From contig JAPDRO010000005.1 in NCBI GenBank assembly GCA_030247885.1, forward strand, positions 310,001 through 374,000: a stretch of DNA of 64,000 bases. The letters run 5' to 3'. The notes beneath the pieces were generated by a model. It saw nothing but the letters and a program-made list of their open reading frames with translations. It was not told the origin of the DNA and ran no database searches. The position numbers and the translations under genes were made by a program. Below are positions 36,274 through 45,564 of the stretch, piece by piece. The number at the start of each line of letters is the position of its first letter. Positions within the stretch are counted from its first letter, which is position 1. Source of the stretch: Taxawa tesnikishii (nom. ined.). Lineage: Eukaryota; Ascomycota; Dothideomycetes; Dothideales.

Positions 36274-36791
36274 GGCGTGTGCAACCTCTTTTGCGTTTGC
36301 TCCGTAGTGGAGAGTCCGTTCAGGAGTAGGGTGTTGCAGAATTATTTTTTCGTTTTGCCGTAATGCTCGTGCATGGGTCCAAGCGTAGTAAATCTGCAAG
36401 GCCGTGATTGGTGCGAACATCGGGTACCGGACGAACAGTTACAAGCGGATGAGACATGGGCATTCCGTCCGCTCTGCCATACATAAGCACTTGACTGCCC
36501 AGCCAGTACTTTGAATTGGTAACTGCACGGGAATCCCGGGTGCAGTTCGTTTTGTCTGCATTTTGCCGACCCAAGTGTTTCTCTGTTTACAGGGTCGTTA
36601 CGTCCCACTGGCCAAGGTGCCATATGTAGCTGTCTAGGGATTCCAATGCTGTGCCTGTGAGCAAACAGTAATACCGGGAGAATGGACCGTTCCGAGTGTC
36701 TAAATGTCAAGTCCGACATAAGTTGCCCTTACACTGCTTTGCAATGACAATGACCCGGACGGAGAGATTGATCTTGCCGAGTCGTGTTCCC

Positions 36792-37538
36792 TCAGAGGTC
36801 AGGATCAATATGCAATTTGAACTTTCTGTTCGCACGGTCCGGCGCCCGATGCTCGAGCTGAGAACCGTGAATCTCGAACACCAAGGGCCTGGCAGCGCTG
36901 CCGTCAGTAATCTCTTTTCCGGCATGTGGGACTTTGAAGCGGAAGACAGTATGCTCTTTCGGGAGAGCTGTCACTCAGTCAGTCCTCGCCTGCGCACCAT
37001 ACCATTCCAGTTTGTCCTTACTCTTCAATTCATTCGCTTCAGTGACTATTTCAAAGGTGAACTTGGTATCTTTGACCACGATCCCTCTCAACCCAACCCT
37101 GTCCACACATCTACTCCTGACCACCTCGACCTTGGCACCGTGATAATCCGCGCTGAGCAGCATCGGACCGTGCGACTGCGCCGCGACGTAAGCTCCTGCA
37201 TGTCCCAGTACCTCGCGTATGTAGTTGCACCACATCCCGTGCAGCGGCTCATAGATGGCATGTTTTTGCTGCTCTTTTGGAATATCGTAGATACAGAGCG
37301 CGCGCTTCTGCTTCGCGGATAACGGACGCGTTTTGTTCGATCTGCGCCGTGCGGCGGCCTTTTGCAGGCGCGCCTTCTGGCGCTGGGCGCGGGCGTCGGT
37401 GGATGGATCCGGGGAAGTGGCACGTAGTAGCAGTGGCTTTTGCTTGACGCGATCGCGGAAGATGCTGTTGGAGGTATCGGGGGAATGGGCGCGCGAGAGG
37501 AGCGTCACGGCGATGTGTTGTTTCGTTGGTGTCGCCAT
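36792..37538 (-). CDS. POP4: POP4/Rpp29, RNase P/MRP protein subunit
   Basis: Two exons (37538-37022 and 36967-36792, with a 54-nt intron whose CTGAC precedes GTGACAG) encode 230 residues. The N-terminal half is basic (QRQKARLQKAAARRRSNKTR). The Rpp29/UPF0086 domain follows: YEPLHGMWCNYIREVLG, LLSADYHGAKVEVVRSRCVD, GLRGIVVKDTKFTFEIVT, LPKEHTVFRFKVP, then FEIHGSQLEHRAPDRANRKF and KLHIDPDL. Pop4 is the Sm-like RNA-binding subunit shared by RNase P (tRNA 5' processing) and RNase MRP (pre-rRNA cleavage). The start is head to head with PDX3, with 363 bp between ATGs. No disruption is visible. Confidence 0.95.
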
Positions 37539-37771
37539 GTCGGGTTGAGAGGTGCGGCGCTAGAGAGAGATTGAGGACGAGCGGGTCAGACAGGATATTA
37601 CTGAATTTTGGGGGATGTACAGCGCTTCAGGCGCATGTTGTTCTTCTGTCGGGCATGAAGGGTGCTGTCTCTCGTAAGTAAAGGTCGAAAGCTCGGATAT
37701 ATACAGTACATGATTCCTGTCGGAAGATCTCACCGCACGTCCCGCTCTTGCGTCACACCACTTTGACTCAG

Positions 37772-37803
37772 TTTCACCTTCACCTTCACCTTCACCTTCA
37801 CCT
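37772..37803. repeat. (TTCACC)5 hexanucleotide microsatellite
   Basis: Five copies of TTCACC in the shared POP4/PDX3 promoter region, about 100 bp before the PDX3 start. The same unit lies upstream of the arrestin gene. Confidence 0.95.
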
Positions 37804-37901
37804 CTCGATCCTGTACTTTGATGTTCACACCTCGCTTAACCACCAACAGGTCTCGTACCTGAACCTAAATCGAATTGGTCCAAAATCCGTGGATCCCATT
37901 G

Positions 37902-38672
37902 ATGCGCCTATTCAATATACTACTTCGCTCCTCTCGCTCCATCGGCACATATCCAACCCAGCACTGCCGCACCATGTCCAACCAGTCCGGCAACAAGCGC
38001 ATCTTCGCGCCGGGCGGTACCAACGATTCGCCACAAGCCAAACAGTTCACAAAAGGCTCCTTGACCATTGATCAGCTCGACTCGAATCCCTTCTCCCAAT
38101 TCCACGCCTGGTTCGAAACAGCTCAACAGCAAAACGTACATATCCCCGAGACCGTCACCTTGTCTACCGCCCACCTGCCTTCGGGCAAAGTCTCCGCTCG
38201 CATGGTGTACCTAAAAGAGTTGGACGACAAGGGCTTTGTGATATACAGCAACTGGGGCACGAGCAGAAAAGCAAAGGACGTCGAGAGCAACCCCTACGCG
38301 AGTCTGACGTTCTGGTGGCACGAACTGGAACGGCAGGTGCGGGTGGAGGGGCCAGTGGAGCGATTGAAGGCGGAGGAGAGCCAGGTCTACTACGACACCC
38401 GGATCCGCGGATCACGACTAGGCGCATGGGCGAGCCGACAGAGCAGCGTGTTGGAGACCCGGGAGCAATTAGACGACCAAGTCAAGGAGGTGGAGAAGAG
38501 GTTTCATGGACAGGACAAGATTCCCGTGCCCGAGTTCTGGGGCGGGCTACGGGTTAAGCCGGAGATGGTTGAGTTCTGGCAGGGAAGAGAGAGCAGGTTG
38601 CATGATCGGTTCAGGTACACGTTGAAAGACGATGGCGGCGGAGAGTGGAAGATTGATAGGCTGAGCCCATGA
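37902..38672 (+). CDS. PDX3: PDX3, pyridoxamine 5'-phosphate oxidase
   Basis: The protein has the full PNPOx pattern: QFTKGSLTIDQLDSNPFSQF, HLPSGKVSARMVYLKELDDK, GFVIYSNWGTSRKAKDVESN, FWWHELERQVRVEGPVERLK, SRLGAWASRQSSVL and the C-terminus EFWQGRESRLHDRFRY. It oxidises pyridoxamine and pyridoxine 5'-phosphate to pyridoxal 5'-phosphate with FMN, the last step of vitamin B6 salvage. The first ATG (37902) adds MRLFNILLRSSRSIGTYP, an Arg/Ser-rich stretch that could target mitochondria; the second ATG at 37974 (MSNQSGNKRIF) gives the usual cytosolic length, so two forms are possible. No introns, no breaks. Confidence 0.95.
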   Translation: MRLFNILLRSSRSIGTYPTQHCRTMSNQSGNKRIFAPGGTNDSPQAKQFTKGSLTIDQLDSNPFSQFHAWFETAQQQNVHIPETVTLSTAHLPSGKVSARMVYLKELDDKGFVIYSNWGTSRKAKDVESNPYASLTFWWHELERQVRVEGPVERLKAEESQVYYDTRIRGSRLGAWASRQSSVLETREQLDDQVKEVEKRFHGQDKIPVPEFWGGLRVKPEMVEFWQGRESRLHDRFRYTLKDDGGGEWKIDRLSP

Positions 38673-39593
38673 GGAACGTGTTGGCTAGGAAGCAAGCCGG
38701 TGCCGGACAGGGTGATTCCCTCCAGAATCCATCGTGCCCACGCGTCATAACCAAGGCACAGGGAGCGCATGCAGTTGAGCGGACGACCGATCTGGTCCCA
38801 GGCCTGTCGACCGTTCGGCTTTCCACCCGCTGTCCTGTCTCTCGGGTTGTCTACCAAGCGCAACAGGTGGGAATCCACCAAATTGGGACTGGCATGATCC
38901 GCTCCGTTCCCACTGAGCTGGAGCAAGATGCTGATATCGCAGCGGAAGTTTAGAACGGCAGAAGTCGCAGTAGACCAAAACAAGAGGCAGCGTCACAAAC
39001 GACAGGGAAGCTAGGAGGCTCCGGAGGCCGATGCTGCATCTTGTAAAGTAGGTCTAGGTTGTCTCCAATACAAAGATGAAGCAAGCTTCATCTTAGTTTT
39101 TATTAGATTGAGCAGGCTATAGATAAGCCTGTTCGTTCTGCTAGGGAAAGTCGTCACATCTGCGGTCTGCATGTAAGCTGTCACGTGCGAAGGCACGTGC
39201 TGAAGTAAAAGCGCTAGCATAAGTTGGACTGCTCAAGTTTAACATGACTGTCTGACCGGGCAACGTCTAGTAAGTTCCGATGATGAGACAGTCGATCAAG
39301 TTCCACAGCTGTATCAACGGATGCTTTCTGGACTGGTGCTGGAGCTGGAGCTAGTGAACACTCTATTCCATCTTGCAGTCTTATCTTCCTCGGTAGACTA
39401 GCAGCAGTACATGGATCGCAAGGCGGTGGGTAGTCGCCGGTCGCAACATACGAACCTTGCTTCGTACAGTACGTTCAGGGGATCTTTTGGTAGACACTGC
39501 AAAAGGGCATGTTACCCTTTCAAATCAACTCTAAGGACGGAGAGAGAGGCGGCTTTGAACAGCCCGTGCACCAGCAGACGTGGCATCTACGGA
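38673..39593. other. Intergenic region
   Basis: 3' flanks of PDX3 and the HET-domain gene. A short imperfect inverted stretch (AAGATGAAGCAAGCTTCATCTT at about 39074-39095) could form a hairpin of 11 bp and might be part of a 3' processing or terminator signal. No gene seen. Confidence 0.5.
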
Positions 39594-41678
39594 TCAGACG
39601 AGGATAACATCAGTCCAACGCGTGCCATCCTCCAGCGCTTCGCCGTGCATAACTCCATGCACATACGCCTCATCAAGAAGCTGGTAATATGCATCACTTG
39701 CCTCAGTCTCCTTACGCAGAATCAGCGGAGTCTTGACACTCGGAATGATTGCGATCACGTCTCCCGGCTTGATGATACGGGGCCTAATCCCAGAAGGCCA
39801 TTTATGGTGCGGAAGGCACGGCGCTGGTGTGTCCTTGCCCCCACGAGTTTTTGTAGGGGTAGGCATTGTCATACAGCTCGTTTTGAGGATTGTTCTGGAC
39901 CACTTCGCTGTCGTAGTGGCTTTCGTAAATGCCTACCTTCTCACATGCGTCAACAATCATTTCAATACCGGGTATCGTCCCAGTACTGTCGAGCGTTCGC
40001 AATGCCTTCAGATTGACCAAGGACAAAAGTGCCTCTGACCGTGAGGTTTCTCCAGCGAGGACCAAGCGACCAACTCGTTTGATCATTTCCGTTACCAAGT
40101 GTCAACAGGAAGACTGTGCAAGTTCCGCTGGGGCCGGATGTGTGGTATTGGTGTAGTCACTAATCAACGTTCTCCACAGGACTTCAACCAAGGGCTCCCC
40201 GTCCTATACGGCTGAGGAAGCCCAAGAACCAGCTGCGCAGTAGCTTCAAATCGGCCCTCTTCCATCTCAAGTCCCGATTCTCCTGTTGCGGTAACCTCAT
40301 CCATGATCCATGCCAGAGTTGACAGCTGGCTTCCCTTGATAGAAAAACGAGATTGGTGGATTTCCGTGGTTCCAGAAGCGTTGAACTTGTTGCCTTCCAG
40401 ATTTCTCATTTCTACGCACATTGGGTGTATCTGAGGTAGTGAATAGTCTAGGACCCAAGATGGTAGGTCGGTGACCTGACTAACGCCCCAGTTCTTGCCA
40501 TGGACCTTGTTTAGCAGTCCAAGGGAATTTGTGTGATTCATGATGTACGAGACAATGTTGGTATAGAGTTCGGCGGTCTCGATTCCATAATCGACCGTGA
40601 TAGGGTACTGCTGATCAAAGTGCTGTTCCGCGGACTTCTGCAACAAGGCGAGGATTCCATAGATCTTATCTTTCGGATTAGTCGCTTGCTGATCGCTTGC
40701 GAGACCGAGATAGAGGTCGAGCAGTGCAGCGCTGTTGCCGAATACGCTCACTTCATTATGCACAGCTACCATATAGCTCTCCTGCCCGCACGCGTTTCCT
40801 TCGAGAAGTTTTTCCAATACGAATGCAACTGCGGTGGCGGTACGAGGCATACGCACCCAGCTTTCATCCGAGACGTGGAACTGGAGAAGATTGATCAGCT
40901 CACTCTCCATCGGCGTCGCGGAGAAGAACATAATCGCCTCCATCAGATCCTCGTTTGACATCCAACAAGGGCCCCAGAACATGTCGATATCCCGTGCAAG
41001 TAGAGCCTCTTGCAGTATCCAGACCCTACGGAACCAACCCCTTTCAAGAAAGCCAACAAAGTCAAACCAATCATCCACAATGACGTCCTCCAGCCCCAGA
41101 CGACGAAGCATCCTAGGGTTCTGGAAAGCCTCACGATGGTTGAGAACTTCGCTAGATTTCTTGTTGATGCCCAAGTCCTCACGGTCACTTTGCGCGCTGG
41201 AGGCATCAGTGTTGTCCATGGGTTCGCTGCCTTGATACTCGTTCAAACGTTGACTGCTGGCGAAGTCTTCGTTGGCGGCGCTCGCATCAGCCGTACTGCT
41301 ACTGTGATCAGGTCGTCCAAAGCTCCAAGGGCACTCCGGATTGCCCCAAGTATACGAAAGCGCCCGATATTGAGGACAGTGGTCCAGCGGAAAAGCTGTC
41401 AACTCACACGTCAACGCTCCTGTAGTTGCAAGAACCCTGACAAGCCGGATGGACTCCGGATTGGGCAGTGCTTCGTAGTTGAAACGTGCGACATGTTCGA
41501 AAGACGGCACAAGCTCATCCTCGTCCAAAGGTGGGGCGTCGATGTAGTAGGAGAAAGCAACGAGACGAACGAACGAGGTAAAAATCCTTTCTAGCAGGGT
41601 AACTAGGCCCCAGGGAGAGCCAAAGTAAACCGCGAGGAAACGGTAAAGGATGTATTTCTTGATGTTAATGAGGGCCAT
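39594..41678 (-). pseudogene. HET-domain (heterokaryon incompatibility) gene, apparently broken
   Basis: The N-terminal part has a hydrophobic segment, then YRALSYTWGNPE, the first block of the HET domain, and later ERGWFRRVWILQEALLA, the third block. The C-terminal part ends IIKPGDVIAIIPSVKTPLIL and YVHGVMHGEAL, the usual tail of large HET proteins. The central block expected between the first two (the one normally reading like LWIDAxCINQ) is not present; a Ser/Asp-rich stretch stands there instead. The coding sequence also reads as interrupted, about twice. HET proteins trigger cell death after fusion of unlike hyphae. I regard this copy as a non-functional or reduced relic, with the caveat that assembly errors are common in this window. 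Confidence 0.75.
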
Positions 41679-41866
41679 CTCGCCGAATCTATTCGACAAT
41701 ACAAACGCATGAGCGGGAACAATGGACAGGTAGTCGGTAGTGCATGGGGTTGAGCATACTTTGCGCATGCGCGCTGACGATGGACGAATAAGCGAAAGCA
41801 CTGCATCGCGTACGTTCTTGTGCCGAGAAGACTCTTGAGGGATGCAGAGATGGTAGGAGGCTTGAC

Positions 41867-41906
41867 ACCGGCGGTGACGGTGACAGTGGCGGTGACGGCG
41901 GCGGGG
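41867..41906. repeat. GGTGACGGTGGC-type GC-rich tandem repeat
   Basis: Imperfect copies of GGCGGTGAC/GGTGACAGT in the gap between the HET gene and the stomatin-like gene. Confidence 0.75.
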
Positions 41907-41924
41907 CCAAGGTGCTATGTTTCT

Positions 41925-41977
41925 CCCGGGTGGTTCTCCCGGATGTTTCTTCCGGATGTTTCTCCCGGATGTGGATG
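41925..41977. repeat. Tandem repeat of about 14 bp (TTTCTCCCGGATG)
   Basis: Four imperfect copies of a unit reading TGTTTCTCCCGGATG with small changes (GGTGG, TTCC). It sits about 230 bp before the stomatin-like start and could be a promoter element cluster or a simple minisatellite. Confidence 0.8.
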
Positions 41978-42205
41978 TCTCATCGAATCAGATTAGATAA
42001 GGTCCCTGCAGCTGCACCTAGGCGGCCAAGCGGCCAGGCAGGCACTAACGAGTCATTTAGCAGGCAGCAAACGTCGCAGCTGTTCATTGCCGGATGCGCG
42101 TGAGGCTCTTGCTCTTGCTCTTGTTCACTTTACTAAACGCCATGAACTGATTGTCTTTCTCATACACATTCCGCCACACCTCCTCTCCCAACTCGAGCTT
42201 CCACC

Positions 42206-43561
42206 ATGGCCACCAGCACACAAATAGTCGAGCACGTCATGTCCCCGCTCGTCCGCTCTTCCCGCCCCGCCACCACCACCGCTGCCGCTCTCCCACGCCG
42301 CTCTCTCGCCGCGCTAGCCAACAGCAGACATCAGACCCGCCATTTCAGCATTTCTCCTTCGCGTCCCCTTCCTTCTCCGACAGATTCCATCTTCCGCAAC
42401 GTATCCGCCGCCGGTGGAGCTCCTTCGAGCTACTTTCAACGCCCTTCACTCCCTGCGAACACTGTCATCAAGTTCGTCCCTCAGCAGACAGCATGGATCG
42501 TGGAGCGGATGGGCAAATTTAACCGGATACTTCAGCCTGGTCTTGCCATTCTGGCCCCGTTAATCGACAGGATAGCATACGTGAAGAGCTTGAAGGAAAG
42601 CGCCATCGAGATCCCGAGCCAGAGCGCCATTACCGCGGACAACGTAACGCTAGAGCTTGATGGTGTGCTGTACACGCGTGTGTTCGATCCATACAAGGCG
42701 AGGTGAGTCCAGCGCACGTTGCATCTGCCGCGACTCCCAACATCATCTGGTCAAACTGACCCATGACCTTTCTCCCAGCTACGGAGTTGAAGATGCCGAA
42801 TATGCCATCTCGCAACTCGCCCAAACAACCATGCGCAGCGAAATTGGCCAACTGACACTCGACCACGTCCTGAAAGAGCGCGCCAATCTCAACGCCAACA
42901 TCACCGCCGCCATTAACGAAGCAGCCCAAGACTGGGGTGTGACCTGTCTGCGTTACGAAATCCGTGACATTCACGCACCTGGCCCTGTCGTGGAAGCCAT
43001 GCACCGCCAAGTCACTGCCGAGCGCAGCAAACGCGCCGAGATCCTGGATTCAGAGGGACAGCGTCAGAGCGCCATCAACATTGCCGAGGGACGGAAGCAG
43101 AGCGTGATCCTTGCGTCTGAGGCCATGAAGAGCGAGCAGATCAACACTGCGGCGGGAGAAGCAGAGGCCATTCTACTGAAAGCGCGGGCGACGGCTATGG
43201 GCATTGACGCTGTCGCGCGCTCTATCGCCCAGGGGGTGCGAGCGCACAGGGTGCCGTGAGTCTGAGTGTGGCGGAGAAGTACGTGGATGCGTTCGCACAG
43301 CTGGCGAAGGAGGGCACGAGCGTCGTTGTGCCAGGCAACGTGGGTGATATTGGAGGCATGATTGCGACAGCCATGAGCGTGTATGGCAAGGTTGGGGAGA
43401 GTCAGGCGAGGAGTATGGCGACGAAAGTTGTGACCGGAGATGGAGAGAAGACGCCCGAGCACCAGGCCGAGACGCGGGGTCAACATGTGGAGGGAAAGAG
43501 GGCGGATGAGGTGGCACAGAGCGTGCTGGATGGGTTTGATCACACAGGTGGTAAGCGCTGA
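42206..43561 (+). CDS. Mitochondrial stomatin-like protein 2 (SPFH family)
   Basis: Exon 1 starts MATSTQIVEHVMSPLVRSSR with an Arg/Ser/Ala-rich mitochondrial presequence (RRSLAALANSRHQTRHFSIS). The intron 42702-42778 has donor GTGAGT. The SPFH core includes VPQQTAWIVERMGKFNRILQ, PGLAILAPLIDRIAYVKSLK, VTLELDGVLYTRVFDPYKA, YEIRDIHAPGPVVEAM and QVTAERSKRAEILDSEGQRQ, followed by the alpha-helical tail. Human SLP-2 relatives organise inner-membrane domains with cardiolipin and prohibitins and bind proteases. A frame change lies in the five-G run 43232-43236: SIAQG|GASAQGAVSLSVAEKYVDA continues in the next frame, as if one G were missing. Stop at 43559-43561. Confidence 0.93.
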
Positions 43562-44389
43562 AGACGGTGCGGATCGAAAAGTTGTACAGTCTCCTCTTTG
43601 ACTTCGGTCACGGCCCATCACGGAAAACCTGGCCAGGCCCAAAACAAGCTGGGAACACATGGGGCGTTTTGGGTGTAAGCATGGCATAGCGAGCCTTTCT
43701 GTTCTCGTTCTCGACTCGAAACAGGGCAGCCAATGTTTGACGCTATGAGATTGGCATCAGGCGCCCGAATTCCGTATTATCAGAAAAGACACAACACTTC
43801 CCGCTTTCCGCCCTTCATCTGAGCTGAGCCCTTGCCGTACCACAAGTGCCTCCTTCACACATTAGCCCGGACCCCTTGCCGGATCATCAGCTCCTTCTAA
43901 CGATCCCCTCTCAAGCTCGTCTTCCACGGCATATACGGACATGTTGATGTTCCCATATTTCGTGTGTTGTAGATGGGGGACGGCAGGTGCCACATGGCGC
44001 GCGGTCTCAGGTAACCGCGTGTGGCAGCTGTTGCAGCTGCAATGCTCTACTTCATAGTCGGTATGGTCTTCTCATCGTACTACCTTAAAAACCTGTCGGG
44101 CTTTCCAAAGAGAAAGTCTCCTTCCGGGCTCCATGATGTCTCTGATCTCGCGTTGTGCAAAGCCACCCAGAGGGAAGTTCATCGTGTTCACCTCTTCCTT
44201 GCATTCCTGAACTTTTCGTGCCACTTTCGCTTTCCTGTCGCCGCGGTGGCAGGTTTCGACTCTGCGGTGGTGGTGGCGTCCGTTCTGAGACTCTCCGATA
44301 CGTACTCGACAGAGACCCCACCCGCTGATACTTTGCATGCCGTCTGATCACCGTTAGCACTCTGGTTAGGGATTCCAAGCACGTATCCT
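43562..44389. other. Intergenic region with a possible small minus-strand gene
   Basis: Mostly unrecognised. On the minus strand, 44230-44072 reads KEEVNTMNFPLGGFAQREIR then DIMEPGRRLSLWKARQVFK. This looks protein-like and may be the core of a small uncharacterised protein downstream of DCC1 on the same strand, but I found no safe start or splice sites. Confidence 0.35.
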
Positions 44390-45379
44390 TCATACCTCAA
44401 GACGGTCGACTGCAACATCGTCTCGCCATGCCTCCGGAAGAGAATCTTTCCATTTCGCGACAAACTCAGTCATGGGCACGGGCCCTTGCTCCCGCCACAG
44501 AGTTTCTAACAACACGAGGCCCGTCCATTGAATGGTTCTGGACCGATCCAATGCAACATCCATAGTTGCAGTATCTTCATCTACATACGTCGCATGCAGG
44601 CGCAAAGCATCCTCAGGAGCGACCAGTCTCTTCACCACAGCCTTGGTGAGTTCAACCGGCCAGTCTTCTGCGCTGGAGAAGAGGGTACCGAGATATGACG
44701 GGACAAGCATTCCAGTCAAGTCGATCCCTTGTTCGTTCGCGACGAGTAGCATGGTTGCCCATGCTTTGAGAGCTATGCTCGCTGCGGGACGGAAACTCCG
44801 CGCAGGACTGCCCGCTTCGAAGGCGACCGTATCGATCCAGCCGTGCTCGCATTCTCCGACGCTTAGTGGGATGTCGGCGAAGACGCGGTCTCTGCGTTTG
44901 GCGGCCTGGGTGGTCAGAAACTCATCGCCTTCTAGTCCAGTGTAAAGCGGCAGGGCCTTGATCAGAAAGGGTTTGGCGGAGACTTCCTTCGACGGAAGCA
45001 GCTCCAGTGTGGACCCGCATTTCGATATGGCGCTCAGTCCGGGCTCCGCAATTCCGCTGGCTTGTGAGGCGCCTCCAGTGGTTGGACAAGAGACAAGAAC
45101 CGAGTTTGAGGTCTGTACTTCGCGTACTTGGTACGTCTTGTCCGGTGTGCAGAGAACGGCTTCGGCAGAGGAAGAGGGTTGAGGATCAGAAGACTTTAGA
45201 CATAACCTACCTCTTATCAATACAGGACGGAGCGGTGCGAAGGGATGGGCAGGGCAATACGTTGGCGCCGAAGCCGATGACAACAGGTGTACAAGTTCGG
45301 GCGGCAGTTCTAGTAAACGAAACGATTGTTGCGCCGGAGACACGGAGAAGGGGACTTCAAAGCCCGCTTGCGAAGACAT
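44390..45379 (-). CDS. DCC1: DCC1, subunit of the Ctf18-RFC cohesion/replication clamp loader
   Basis: The chosen ATG at 45379 gives MSSQAGFEVPFSVSPAQQSF, then RLLELPPELVHLLSS, LCLKSSDPQPSSSAEAVLCT, TYQVREVQTSNSVLVS, and a C-terminal winged-helix part with RTIQWTGLVLLETLWREQGP. This is the Dcc1 family. With Ctf8 and Ctf18-RFC it loads PCNA at forks and supports sister-chromatid cohesion and the replication checkpoint. The single frame of 329 codons has no intron. The start is only 185 bp from that of CLP1 on the other strand, and the gap carries a TATG microsatellite. Confidence 0.88.
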   Translation of the reverse strand: MSSQAGFEVPFSVSPAQQSFRLLELPPELVHLLSSASAPTYCPAHPFAPLRPVLIRGRLCLKSSDPQPSSSAEAVLCTPDKTYQVREVQTSNSVLVSCPTTGGASQASGIAEPGLSAISKCGSTLELLPSKEVSAKPFLIKALPLYTGLEGDEFLTTQAAKRRDRVFADIPLSVGECEHGWIDTVAFEAGSPARSFRPAASIALKAWATMLLVANEQGIDLTGMLVPSYLGTLFSSAEDWPVELTKAVVKRLVAPEDALRLHATYVDEDTATMDVALDRSRTIQWTGLVLLETLWREQGPVPMTEFVAKWKDSLPEAWRDDVAVDRLEV

Positions 45380-45453
45380 GTTATGCGCTTGGTTGTTGAG
45401 GATGGATGTTGTGGAAGAAGTTGGTTGCACTTTGGCCAGAACTACTGACAACG

Positions 45454-45490
45454 ATATATATATATGTATGTATGTATGTATGTATTATAT
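45454..45490. repeat. (TA)n-(TATG)n microsatellite in DCC1/CLP1 promoter
   Basis: A TA run flows into five TATG copies and TATTATATAA, inside the 185-bp bidirectional promoter between DCC1 and CLP1. TATATAA-like sequence may also serve as core promoter. Confidence 0.9.
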
Positions 45491-45564
45491 AAGCACCTCC
45501 GCCTTGGCCGCGATAGGATTTCCTAGCCCATCGCTTCCGCACCGCACCGCACCGCACCCTCATC

